A DNA stretch of 64,000 nt from DATBAT01 sp963824805 (GTDB lineage Bacteria; Acidobacteriota; Terriglobia; Terriglobales; Acidobacteriaceae), in the NCBI GenBank assembly GCA_963824805.1, contig CAWGQZ010000061.1, positions 1-64,000 of the forward strand. Reading direction: 5' to 3'. This document shows, piece by piece, positions 29,277 to 38,940 of this stretch (its first letter is position 1; each line of letters starts with the position of its first letter). A program made the position numbers and the translations under genes. The notes beneath the pieces were generated by a model. It was given only the letters and a program-made list of their open reading frames with translations, did not search any database and was not told the origin of the DNA.

Positions 29277-31273
29277 ATGGGCGCGATTCCCATGCGTCGA
29301 ACAACCCTGCTTGTGCTCCTCACCCTGGCACTTCTTCCGCTCTGGCTGTTAAGTCAGGACAAGAAAGCTACCGTGATCTCGGTCGATGCCGCGCGTCCCG
29401 GAGCTACGATTTCCCCCTCGATGTTCGGCATCTTCTTCGAAGACATCAACTTCGCAGCCGACGGCGGTCTTTACCCCGAGCTGGTAAAAAACCGGTCGTT
29501 CGAATTTCAGCAACCGCTAAGCGGCTGGCACGAGGTTCTCGGCTACAGTGAAAAAGGCACTCGACCGTCCCGAAAGGCGAACTTGCGGTTCACACCGAGG
29601 ACCCGCTCAATCAGACCAATCCTCACTATCTTAAGGTCCGCGTGTACGATCCCGGCTATGCGTTCTGGAACACTGGCTTTCGCGGTATCGGTGTCGAAAG
29701 CGGAGCGGAATACCGCTTCTCTGCCTATGTTCGCAGCTCCGGCCCGAAGTCTATCCACGCCAGGCTTACCGATGAGCAAGGACACGAAATCGGAAGCGGA
29801 AAGCTCGAGGGATTTGACCAACATTGGAAACAATACAAGACCGTCATCCGCACCAATGTCACCATGCATCGCGCCCAGTTGAAGCTGTCCCTGGATGAAA
29901 CAGGTTCCCTCGATCTCGACATGGTCTCATTGTTTCCAGTCGATACCTGGAAGCACCGGGAGAATGGGCTGCGCAAAGATCTGGTGCAGTTGCTGGCCGA
30001 CATGCACCCTGGCTTTTTACGTTTTCCCGGTGGCTGCATTGTTGAAGGCCGGCAGTTGGCCGACTCGATACCGCTGGAAGACGACGGTTGGGGATGTCGC
30101 AGAACGGCAGACCATCATCAACCGGTGGAACGATGAATTCGATCAGCGGCCGGCCCCGGACTACTTCCAGTCGTTCGGCCTCGGCTTCTATGAATACTTC
30201 CAGCTTGCCGAAGACATCGGCGCCGAGCCGCTGCCGATCGTGAACTGCGGAATGGCCTGCCAGTTCAATTCCAGTGAGACGGCGGCGCTTAACCAGCTCG
30301 ACGAATATGTGCGCGATGCGCTTGACCTGATCGAATTTGCCAACGGTCCGGTCACTTCGCCGTGGGGCAAGCTGCGCGCCCAGATGGGCCATCCCGAGCC
30401 ATTTCACCTTAAAATGATCGGGCGTCGGAAATGAGCAGTGGGGCGATCGTTACGTCGATCGCTACAAGGTATTCGCCGCTGCATTAAAGGCAAAGTATCC
30501 GGAGATAAAGCTCGTGGTCAGCGCCGGGCCTTTGCCCGAATGGCGAGCCTTTCGAAAGCATGTGGTCGACCTGGCGTTCGCTCAAAGCAGACATTGTGGA
30601 CGAACACTACTACATGGCCCCCGAATGGTTTCTCGCCAATAGCGGACGCTATGACCACTATGACCGCCAGGGACCGAAAGTTTTTGCCGGTGAGTATGCT
30701 GCCCAGACCGCGGGAGTGACGCGCCCTGACAACCACAACAATTGGAAGTCGGCCATCACGGAAGCAGCGTTCATGACTGGTTTAGAACGCAATGGCGATG
30801 TCGTGCAGATGGCGTCATATGCCCCACTCATGGCACACGTCGATGCATGGCAGTGGAAGCCGGACGCAATCTGGTTCGACAATCTCCGCTCATACGGCAC
30901 TCCGGACTACTACGTTCAGAGAGTGTTCGCCAGCAATCTTGGGACGCGAATCATACCGGTTACACCTCAGGCGGATTCGGGCATCTACACCAGCGCATCG
31001 CTCGATGAAAAGGGCCATGAACTGATGGTGAAGGTCGTCAACTACGCACCCACAGCGAAACAAGCGGAGATCAAATTAAATGGAATTCGGCCCTCTGGGC
31101 CTGCCAAGGTCACAATTTTGGCGGGAACCGACCTCGACGCGGAAAACAGTTTCGACCATCCGACGGCAGTCGTGCCGCTAGCATCCACGGTCGCGCTGAA
31201 CTCTGACACCATGTCGGTCCAGTTGCGTCCCTATTCCCTTACGGTGTATCGGGTTCCGGTTCAAGCGAAATAG
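29277..31273 (+). pseudogene. GH51 alpha-L-arabinofuranosidase, frameshifted
   Basis: An exported arabinofuranosidase, with the signal MRRTTLLVLLTLALLPLWLL at the second possible start (29292). It is complete if four frameshifts are repaired: near 29565, 30092, 30420 and 30550. The CBM-like N-terminal domain, the barrel with acid/base VGNEQWG and nucleophile KVFAGEYAA, and the C-terminal beta domain are all readable. At least two shifts are one extra base in a short run (GGG near 30420, CCC near 30550), so sequencing error is likely. The enzyme would remove arabinose side chains from hemicellulose or pectin. Confidence 0.85.
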
Positions 31274-31278
31274 TTCCG

Positions 31279-32322
31279 TCAGCCCCAGGGCCTGGACCTA
31301 GCCACCGAGATGCCTCGGATCTCGTCTTTGGATTCATGCGAGACCGCGCAATAAAAGTGATACAAGTCCCCCTTGTGCTGAATCACCGACGGCTTGTGCG
31401 CATACGCCGAATCGATCGAGCCCTTCGGCCCCACATCGATCAACACGCGGTCGCACTTGGTGGTATGGAACAGATCCGGACCGGTCGCAACCAGATCCCG
31501 AGCCACGCCGCGTGCGTCCAAGCCAAAGTAGTAGAACACCCACTGGTTTCTGTCTTGCAGAACACACGGATCGCTGGCGAATTTTTCGTCCGGACTTCCC
31601 GGCCCTCCATTGGGAATAATCGGGCTGTTGGCGTAGCGCGTCCACGTCTTCAGATCTTTGGACATGGCCACACCGGTCTGTTCATGCCATGGCCCCTCGG
31701 TCTGGTTCTTGGCGTTGTAGAAAATGTAGTAGGTTCCCTGATGTTCAAGCAGGCAAGGCTTGTACAATCCCCCATGCTCCCACTCCGCGCCATCCTGCGG
31801 CCGCAGGCAGGGGGGATCGGCAACCCAGTTGCGCAGGTCTTTGCTGCGGCATAGACCGATCACAGCGGCGCCTCGTTCGTATCCCTGATTTGGATATGCA
31901 TGATAGACACCCAGATAGGATCCATTCACCTTCTTCAACTCACCCGGCGAGTAGAGCCCGTTCTCGCGCAAGATCCAATTCATGGCCACGTTGTAGCGCA
32001 GCACTTCAGAAGACGGATCACGCTTGAGAATCGGCCCTTCATTTTTCCAGGTGACGAGGTCCGATGACGACGCCAGGCCGGTCTGGTAGCCGGTGCCGTC
32101 GAAAGCGACGAATGTCATGTAAAAGCTGCCCTCATGTTTGAAAACGAAGGGACAGTCCACGCTCACCTGGTCAAAGGCGCCGTCTTTCCCGGAAGCATTG
32201 AGCACATATTTTCCAAGCTTGTAGGGGGTGCCGATCCGGTCGACCGAACAAGCGGGCAAGGCCCGGCCCGCCAGGGCGAAGAGAGAAGCCAGTACGAATT
32301 CACGCCGGTTAGTTGAGGTCAT
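31279..32322 (-). CDS. GH43-like five-bladed beta-propeller glycosidase
   Basis: 347 residues from the ATG at 32322; a TTG 15 bases upstream is the alternative. The N-terminus has an RREF Tat-like signal. The propeller shows repeated blades: VDCPFVFKHEG, YNVAMNWI, GGLYKPCLLEHQGTYYIFYN and FASDPCVLQDRNQWVFYY. This is typical of GH43/GH62/GH117-like enzymes. The substrate is unknown, but the next-door arabinofuranosidase suggests plant polysaccharide. It sits 15 bases after the YceH stop, so they may share a transcript. Confidence 0.75.
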   Translation of the reverse strand: MTSTNRREFVLASLFALAGRALPACSVDRIGTPYKLGKYVLNASGKDGAFDQVSVDCPFVFKHEGSFYMTFVAFDGTGYQTGLASSSDLVTWKNEGPILKRDPSSEVLRYNVAMNWILRENGLYSPGELKKVNGSYLGVYHAYPNQGYERGAAVIGLCRSKDLRNWVADPPCLRPQDGAEWEHGGLYKPCLLEHQGTYYIFYNAKNQTEGPWHEQTGVAMSKDLKTWTRYANSPIIPNGGPGSPDEKFASDPCVLQDRNQWVFYYFGLDARGVARDLVATGPDLFHTTKCDRVLIDVGPKGSIDSAYAHKPSVIQHKGDLYHFYCAVSHESKDEIRGISVARSRPWG

Positions 32323-32337
32323 AGAGAGGCGCTGCAA

Positions 32338-32988
32338 TTATTCGAACTGTTTGCGGAAGGCAGCAAATTGTTCCTGCAGGTCTGCAACGGCTTTGTGCAA
32401 CTCCGCCACATCCTGCTCCAGGTGGGCCACCCGGTCATCGCTGCCTGCCTCCGTCACCACCGGAGCCGCATACTTGGCGTCATCTTCTTCGTTCGCTCCC
32501 GACAACAGGTGGCGATACCGCGCCTCCTTCGTTCCGGGTTGGCGAGCCAGCATCCCTACCAGCGGCGGCTCCCGCTGCATCAGGCGCTGCAGGGTCGACT
32601 GGACATCCTCCAGGGTTTCGAAGCGGTGCAAGCGCTCGCCGCGCCCGCGAAGCTCCCCCGGAGTCTGCGGCCCTCGCAACAACAGCACACAAAAGATCGC
32701 GGTCTCCCCGCGTGTGAAATTAAATACTTCCTGCTCGCGATGTTCGTATTTCGTAACTCGGCTGTCCGCGCCGCTGGCCGGACCCGCCAGCCGCTTTTCC
32801 TGAAGCGAGGCCAAAGCCTGCCGCACCGCCTCTTCATTCAGGCTCATCACCGGATCGCGGTTATTCTTCTGGCTGCACGCGTTCACCAGCGCATTGAGCG
32901 AGAGCGGATAGTAATCCGGGGTAGTGATGTCCTTCTCGATCAACGCGCCGAGTACCCGCGCTTCCACATCATTAAGAACGATATTCAA
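32338..32988 (-). CDS. YceH-family (DUF480) protein
   Basis: 216 residues with two winged-helix domains. The start VLNDVEARVLGALIEKDITTPDYYPLS and the NRDPVMSLNEEAV block are the DUF480 hallmarks. A C-terminal coiled coil (VAHLEQDVAELHKAVADL) is typical of the longer members. The function is not settled. Confidence 0.9.
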   Translation of the reverse strand: MNIVLNDVEARVLGALIEKDITTPDYYPLSLNALVNACSQKNNRDPVMSLNEEAVRQALASLQEKRLAGPASGADSRVTKYEHREQEVFNFTRGETAIFCVLLLRGPQTPGELRGRGERLHRFETLEDVQSTLQRLMQREPPLVGMLARQPGTKEARYRHLLSGANEEDDAKYAAPVVTEAGSDDRVAHLEQDVAELHKAVADLQEQFAAFRKQFE

Positions 32989-33112
32989 GGGATCTCCAGC
33001 CTTGAATTCTACCGTGCCCGGCAGGGAACGCCCCCGGTAACCAATTTCTCGAATCTACGTCTACACTCAAGTGCGGGTCTACACCATATCTTCCATGTGC
33101 AGGGAGCGTGTT

Positions 33113-35206
33113 ATGCGGCGTCTAGCGATTCTGGCGGTCACTATCTTTCTGAGTGCGATGTCTGTTGCCGGCCCCAACCCCAATCCGCCCGACGCCTCTA
33201 CCGAAATGCCGAAGATGGAGCGCTTCAATCCTGACCAGGTAGACAAAGCACTTGACCCTTGCAATGACTTCTTCGAGTACGCCTGCAAAAAGTGGAACCA
33301 GGCCAATCCCATTCCGCCCGACCAGGCCGGATGGGGCACCTTCAACTCCTTGGCGATCTGGAACGTTGCTGCCGTCCACAACACGCTGGAAGCCTCAGCC
33401 GCCGCCCAAGCCCCAACTCCGGTGGAGAAGCAGGTTGGCAGCTACTACTCTTCCTGCATGGATGAAGATGCGATCAACAAAGCCGGTATTACGCCGCTCA
33501 AGCCTGCTCTTGATCGTATTGACGGACTTAAAAACAAGAATGATCTGCCGGCAGTCGTCGCGTCCCTGCACCAGATTATCCGGCCGGCGAACCTGAATTT
33601 CATCGATGCGGCTTATCCCGGAATACTTTTCGGCGTTTACTCTTCGCCTGACTATGACGACGCCCGCGTCATGCTGGCCACGCTCGATCAATCCGGTATG
33701 GGTTTGCCCGGCCGCGAGTTTTACCTGAACGACGACGACAAGTCCAAGCAGATTCGCGAAAAGTACGTGAAATACATCAGCAGCCTTCTGCAGCTAAGTG
33801 GAGAGCCGCAGAGCAAGGCGGAGGCTGATTCCCAAATCATCCTTTCGATGGAAACTTCGCTGGCAAAAGCCGCGATGGAGATCATTCCTCGTCGCGATCC
33901 CAAGAATGTAAACAACAAGATGTCGTTGAAGCAGGTGCAGGCGGTGACCCCGTCGTTCAACTGGAATCAATATTTCTCGGCGATGCACACCCAGGCCCAA
34001 CCCAACTACCTGGTAACGGCGCCTGACTTCTTCCGCGGCGTCGAGAAACTGATCGCGTCCGAATCGCTCGACCACTGGAAAGCCTACCTGCGGTTTTCCA
34101 TTCTTCGTATGGAAGCTTCATCGATGAGCCAGCCCTTCGTCGAAGCCAATTTCGATTTCTTCAGCCGCACTCTTTCAGGGGCACAGCAGATCCAGCCCCG
34201 CTGGCGCCGCTGCTCCATCTACGCCGACGCCGATCTCGGTGAAGCCGTGGGCCAGGCCTACGTCACGAAATATTTCCCGCCGGAAAGCAAAGAACGCATG
34301 CTGAAGATGGTGAAGGCTATTCGTGAAGCGCTTGATGAGGACATCGACTCGCTTACCTGGATGTCGCCAGCAACCAAAAAGCTCGCCCACGAAAAGCTCG
34401 ACGCCCAGGTCGACAAGATCGGATACCCCGACCACTGGCGCAACTATTCCAGCCTAGACATCAAGCGCGATGACTTCCTCGGAAACGTGCAGCGGGCCTC
34501 TAAATTCGAAATCGAGCGCCGCCTGGCACAGGCCGGAAAGCCTGCGGACCGCGCGCTTTGGGGAATGACTCCGCCAACCGTGAATGCGTACGAAGATGCC
34601 CAGACCAACACGATCAACTTCCCGGCAGGAATTCTGCAGCCGCCATTCTTTGAACTCTCACAGATCGATGCGGTAAATTTCGGTGGAATCGGAATGGTGA
34701 TCGGCCATGAAATCATTCATGGCTACGACGACCAGGGAAGGAAGTTCGACAAGGACGGCAACCTCAAGGACTGGTGGACCAAGGACGATGCGGCCAGCTA
34801 CGACGAGCGCGGAAAATGCATCTCCGACGAATATACCCAGGAGGTGCCGGAAGCCGGTGTCAAGCAGAACGGCAAGCTGAGCCTGGGTGAAGACACCGCC
34901 GACAACGGAGGAATTCACATAGCGCTAGCCGGCCTCGAAAGCACGCTAAAGGCGAATGGTAAGACTCTGGAAAGCCCTGCCGGCAACGGCCTCACCCAGG
35001 AGCAGTCCTTCTTCCTCTCCTTCGCCAACATCTGGTGCGGAGCCAATCGCCCCGAAGCCGCCCGCACTGCGGTAATGACCCAGGGTCACTCGCTTAATCG
35101 CTATCGCGTGAACAACGTGATCGCCAACGTAAATGAGTTTGCCCATGCCTTCGGCTGCAAAGCCGGCCAGCCCATGGTCCACCAGAACGCCTGCCGCGTC
35201 TGGTAA
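33113..35206 (+). CDS. M13-family zinc metallopeptidase (neprilysin/PepO-like), exported
   Basis: 697 residues. The start at 33113 has AGGGAG 7 bases before it and a signal peptide (MRRLAILAVTIFLSAMSVAG) directly after. The zinc site HEIIH is encoded at 34706-34720. The substrate motif NAYEDAQTNTINFPAG precedes it and the third zinc ligand lies in GEDTADNGG. The protein ends at the expected CxxW-type terminus (NACRVW). It cleaves peptides outside the cytoplasm. No frameshift is seen. Confidence 0.92.
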   Translation: MRRLAILAVTIFLSAMSVAGPNPNPPDASTEMPKMERFNPDQVDKALDPCNDFFEYACKKWNQANPIPPDQAGWGTFNSLAIWNVAAVHNTLEASAAAQAPTPVEKQVGSYYSSCMDEDAINKAGITPLKPALDRIDGLKNKNDLPAVVASLHQIIRPANLNFIDAAYPGILFGVYSSPDYDDARVMLATLDQSGMGLPGREFYLNDDDKSKQIREKYVKYISSLLQLSGEPQSKAEADSQIILSMETSLAKAAMEIIPRRDPKNVNNKMSLKQVQAVTPSFNWNQYFSAMHTQAQPNYLVTAPDFFRGVEKLIASESLDHWKAYLRFSILRMEASSMSQPFVEANFDFFSRTLSGAQQIQPRWRRCSIYADADLGEAVGQAYVTKYFPPESKERMLKMVKAIREALDEDIDSLTWMSPATKKLAHEKLDAQVDKIGYPDHWRNYSSLDIKRDDFLGNVQRASKFEIERRLAQAGKPADRALWGMTPPTVNAYEDAQTNTINFPAGILQPPFFELSQIDAVNFGGIGMVIGHEIIHGYDDQGRKFDKDGNLKDWWTKDDAASYDERGKCISDEYTQEVPEAGVKQNGKLSLGEDTADNGGIHIALAGLESTLKANGKTLESPAGNGLTQEQSFFLSFANIWCGANRPEAARTAVMTQGHSLNRYRVNNVIANVNEFAHAFGCKAGQPMVHQNACRVW

Positions 35207-35270
35207 ACGGCCACGGTGCGAAATTCGGGCCTCACTCCAGCCATCTCGCGAAATGCGAGAATCTTACTTG

Positions 35271-35483
35271 ATGGACACTCTCCGACATGTCCCCAATCCT
35301 GGCTTATGCGCCAACTGCCAATTCAAGAGGCAAATCCAATCGGATCGTGGCTCCGTCTTTTACTTTTGCGAACGCGCCAAAACCGATCCCAATTTTCCCA
35401 AATACCCCAGGCTCCCGGTTTTGCAATGCGCTGGCTATGACCCAAGCCCAGCTGCGTCAAACGAAAAATCCAAGCCCGGGTAA
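35271..35483 (+). CDS. Small four-cysteine protein, uncharacterised
   Basis: 71 residues from the ATG at 35271. The cysteines fall as C-x2-C near the start (LCANCQ), then C in FYFCERA and C in VLQCAGY. This is a zinc-ribbon-like spacing, with a conserved-looking KYPRLPVL core. The ribosome site is weak. It lies alone between the M13 gene and the glutamine synthetase gene. Confidence 0.65.
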   Translation: MDTLRHVPNPGLCANCQFKRQIQSDRGSVFYFCERAKTDPNFPKYPRLPVLQCAGYDPSPAASNEKSKPG

Positions 35484-35683
35484 CCGCCCGATAGTAACCA
35501 CGTTTTCCACAGCAGGCGCCGTATAAGCCCATTCAGGGCCAATTCACATCCGACCCGCGAAAAATTCCTTTGATATACCCTATAAGCTAATTTGATTGGC
35601 TGGATACCCACGGGCGCGATACGCTATCCGGTCAAGTCGCAGTCGCCCCGAAGAAACAATTCACTACAACTTTAAGGAGATCC

Positions 35684-37114
35684 ATGTCGACCGAACTACG
35701 CAACTTTTTGGCGCTATCGTATGAGGAGTTGGAAGAGCTGAATTTGAAGGCGAAAGAGCAGCGCAAGAACCGCGTTGCCCTCCACAAAATTCAGGATGAG
35801 CGGCTGCAATATCTGACCGACGAAAAGCGGATTAAAGCGGTGACAGTACTGTTCAGCGACCTCGAAGGCCGTCTGCACATGCTGGACTATGACAAGAAAT
35901 TTCTGATCAAGAGTTGGGACAACCTTACCTTCGACGGATCCTCCATCCGTGGCTTTACCGCGCAACGTGAGAGCGATTTGCGCCTTGGCATCGACTGGAG
36001 CGCCTTCTACTGGGGTCCAGCCGACTTCTTCGGCTCCGGTAAGGTGCTGGTATTCGGCGAAGTTATCGACAAGGGCGGCGAAGCCTACAGTGGCGACATC
36101 CGTGGCGTTCTCAAGGGATACGCCGAAGGACTCCATAAGAAGGAAGGTTACACGCTTAACGCCGCCAACGAAATTGAAGGCTTTCTATTCAAAGGAGCAG
36201 ATGCCGAACGGCACTACACCGAAACCGGCAAGTTCGAATACGTAAATACCGGTGGCTACTATCACTCCCTGCCCGGCGACCCGCTCCGCACCTTCATCGA
36301 CACAACCGCCGAAGTGCAGCGCGCCATGGGTTTCCAGAACGAGAAAGACCACCCGGAAGTTGCGCCTTCGCAGTTTGAAATCAACTACGGTTACGGTGAA
36401 GTGGTCGCCGCTGCCGACCAGATCCAGCTTTACAAACTGATCTGCCGTGAAGTCGCCACTAAGATGGGGCTGTCGGCATGCTTCCTCCCCAAGCCGGTTG
36501 TCGGCGTCAACGGAAACGGCATGCACACCAACGTTTCCATCAGCAAAGGCGGCAAGAATCTCTTCTGGGATCCCAAGGGTGAAGAGAAGCTAAGCAAAGC
36601 CGGATGGTCGTTCGTGGACAAGATCCTCACCCACGGCAACGACATCTGCCTGCTATTAAACGCCAGCGTTAACGCCTATCGCCGTCTCGACCCGCATTTC
36701 GAAGCCCCCAACCAGATCAAGGCCTCGGCCGTCGATCGCGGATCGATGGTCCGCATTCCGATCGGCAACGACAAGAGCATGCGCGTAGAAGTTCGCTCGG
36801 TCGGACCGGACGCAAATCCTTACATGGTGCTCTACTCGATCTTCCGGACCGGAATTGACGGAGACACCGCGAAAATCAAAAACCTGCGCCAGGCCGAGCG
36901 CTATTTGCCAGACAACATCTACACTGCTCTGGACAACTTCCGCAAAGCCGATTGGACCACAGAACTTCTCGGTGCCGATGTGAAAGAACGCTACGCAGAA
37001 CTGAAACAGGCATCCGCAGACCGTTGCGCTCGCCTGCTCGGTTCGGTAGTCAAAGCACCCGAAGTCCAGTTCCATCACGAGGTTTACAACCAGTTCCTTT
37101 GGAACCAGTTCTAG
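35684..37114 (+). CDS. glnA: Glutamine synthetase
   Basis: 476 residues with both GS domains. The beta-grasp part has LFSDLEGRLH and FDGSSIRGF. The catalytic part has NEIEGFLF, QFEINYGYGEV, VNGNGMHTNVS (ATP/glutamate flap), ASAVDRGSMVRIPIG and RVEVRS. It makes glutamine from glutamate and ammonia with ATP. An N-terminal extension of about 40 charged residues and no NLYDLP adenylylation motif suggest it is not the enterobacterial adenylylated type. AAGGAG precedes the ATG. A strong terminator follows. Confidence 0.92.
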   Translation: MSTELRNFLALSYEELEELNLKAKEQRKNRVALHKIQDERLQYLTDEKRIKAVTVLFSDLEGRLHMLDYDKKFLIKSWDNLTFDGSSIRGFTAQRESDLRLGIDWSAFYWGPADFFGSGKVLVFGEVIDKGGEAYSGDIRGVLKGYAEGLHKKEGYTLNAANEIEGFLFKGADAERHYTETGKFEYVNTGGYYHSLPGDPLRTFIDTTAEVQRAMGFQNEKDHPEVAPSQFEINYGYGEVVAAADQIQLYKLICREVATKMGLSACFLPKPVVGVNGNGMHTNVSISKGGKNLFWDPKGEEKLSKAGWSFVDKILTHGNDICLLLNASVNAYRRLDPHFEAPNQIKASAVDRGSMVRIPIGNDKSMRVEVRSVGPDANPYMVLYSIFRTGIDGDTAKIKNLRQAERYLPDNIYTALDNFRKADWTTELLGADVKERYAELKQASADRCARLLGSVVKAPEVQFHHEVYNQFLWNQF

Positions 37115-37138
37115 AAGCTCGCAATACCTCAAGGCTGC

Positions 37139-37167
37139 CCCGCTGGAGTCCGCTTCAGCGGGTTTTT
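37139..37167 (+). terminator. Intrinsic terminator of glnA
   Basis: A 7-bp stem, CCCGCTG / CAGCGGG, with a 10-base loop (37139-37162) is followed at once by TTTTTC. It lies 25 bases after the glutamine synthetase stop. Confidence 0.85.
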
Positions 37168-37270
37168 CTTTGGTTTTTGCGCTTTTCATTCCGAGCATAA
37201 TCACAGGAGCGCGTTTCCCACATCCGCAGCATGCAACTCTCCCCGGTCACTTCGCGCTGAAATGGAACCA

Positions 37271-37296
37271 TTGACCGACCGCTCCCTTGCTATAAT
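37271..37296 (+). promoter_or_regulatory. Candidate sigma-70 promoter for the ankyrin gene
   Basis: A perfect TATAAT at 37291-37296 has TTGACC at 37271-37276, but the spacer is only 14 bases instead of 17. The untranslated leader would be about 120 bases, ending in a strong AAAGGAGGT ribosome site. Confidence 0.45.
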
Positions 37297-37423
37297 TCGA
37301 CAGCGCGTAGGGGCGCTACCGGTCCGCGGAAAGGGATTTTCCCACCTTCTCGAATCTTGAAAGTAGCTAAACCTTCTTTCAGCCCGTTATGCGGACGATG
37401 GGCGCGATTTGAAAGGAGGTCGT

Positions 37424-38899
37424 ATGCCGACCCATCCCGAAGTTGTCCGCCTCAATCTGGAGTACTACCGAAAACAAGCAAAAGCCTTGCTGAAAGCCGC
37501 GAAATTGGGCGACCCTGCCGCACGCAAGCGTCTTGTCACTCCCACACCCGCTCTGCATGACGCTCAATTCGTCATTGCCCGCGAGCAGGGATTCTCGAAC
37601 TGGCCGCGATTCAAGGCTTTCATCATCGATTCCAATCTCGACTTTCAGCAACTGACGGATGCGTTTGTCGGTGCGGCAGTTTCCAATGGCAAGCGGGCGG
37701 AAGAAATGCTACAGGCGCATCCGGCGCTGGCGCGCGCTGGATTTTACGTGGCTCTCGTGCTTGGTTACGCCGCTGCGGTAGAACACGCGATCGAGCGCCA
37801 TCCTGAACTGCTGAATGCCAAGACCGGACCGCAACATTGCGAACCGCTTCTCTACGTGTGCTTCTCCCGCTTCGCCAATCCCAAGTCGTCATACTCGGCG
37901 GGCCTCACCGAAACGGTGCGAGTTCTGTTGCGGCATGGTGCAAACCCGAATCCCTTCTACCTCTTCGAAAACCGCGCGGACATGCCGCTCTCCTGTCTCT
38001 ACGGAGCCACTGGCCTGAACAACAATGTCGAGATGGGACGCGCACTGCTCGACGCCGGGGCCAATCCAAATGACAATGAGTCGCTTTACCATTCCCTCGA
38101 ACATCCGGACCTGGCCTGCACCCGGCTGCTTCTGGAACGGGGCGCTACCGCCCTTGGAACCAACGCGTTGAAGCATGTTCTGGACCGGGAAGAAATTGAA
38201 GGTCTGAAGCTCCTGCTGGCGGCGGGAGCTGATCCTAACGAAACCAACGATCGCGGAGAGGCGGCGTTGCATTGGGCGGTGTGGCGTGGCAGGAGCGAAG
38301 AGATTGTTCGACTGCTGCTCGCGGGCGGGGCGAACCCAAATACAAAACGAAACGACGGCCGCACTGCCTACGCACTCGCCGCAATCAGCGGCCAAACCCA
38401 GATCGCCGAACTCTTGCGCAAACGTGGCGCAAACACCGAACTGCAGACGCTCGATCAATTCATTGCGTCGCGGATTGCATCTGCGAATCACGGGCCAGCT
38501 TCTGTAAGCATGCCGTCCGGGCAGGAACGGCTGCTTTCCGATCTCACGCAAGGACATCACACCCGATCAGTGACCGCGTTACTGGACGCGGGCACGCTGA
38601 TTGATGCGCGCGGCGAAGCCGGAGGTACCGCCCTGCACTGGGCCTGCTGGAAGGGTTATGCCGATCTGGTAAAGCTTTTGATCGACCGCGGCGCCCCCCT
38701 CACCGTTCTCGATACGGAATTCCACGCCACACCCGCGGGATGGTTCCACCACGGTACCTCAAACAGTCCCGACGGAGGAGCCCACGCCGAAGTCGCTCGC
38801 CTACTGATTGCCGCCAATGCCCCCATGGAAGGATGTAACACCCCCACCGGCAATACGGAAGTAGACGCCATCCTTCGCGAACATAAGCTGATTGAGTAA
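37424..38899 (+). CDS. Ankyrin-repeat protein
   Basis: 491 residues. AAGGAGGT lies 4-5 bases before the ATG at 37424, so the 5-residue-longer frame is not used. The N-terminus is helical and charged, without a signal peptide. At least eight ankyrin repeats are visible, with the usual G-A-D/N-P-N and TALHWA motifs (for example AGADPNETNDRGEAALHWA). Ankyrin proteins bind other proteins; the partner is unknown. It ends 41 bases from the converging CreD gene. Confidence 0.9.
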   Translation: MPTHPEVVRLNLEYYRKQAKALLKAAKLGDPAARKRLVTPTPALHDAQFVIAREQGFSNWPRFKAFIIDSNLDFQQLTDAFVGAAVSNGKRAEEMLQAHPALARAGFYVALVLGYAAAVEHAIERHPELLNAKTGPQHCEPLLYVCFSRFANPKSSYSAGLTETVRVLLRHGANPNPFYLFENRADMPLSCLYGATGLNNNVEMGRALLDAGANPNDNESLYHSLEHPDLACTRLLLERGATALGTNALKHVLDREEIEGLKLLLAAGADPNETNDRGEAALHWAVWRGRSEEIVRLLLAGGANPNTKRNDGRTAYALAAISGQTQIAELLRKRGANTELQTLDQFIASRIASANHGPASVSMPSGQERLLSDLTQGHHTRSVTALLDAGTLIDARGEAGGTALHWACWKGYADLVKLLIDRGAPLTVLDTEFHATPAGWFHHGTSNSPDGGAHAEVARLLIAANAPMEGCNTPTGNTEVDAILREHKLIE

Positions 38900-38940
38900 G
38901 AAGCCAGGAGAAATCGGCCGAAGGTGGCCACTCCAGCCCG

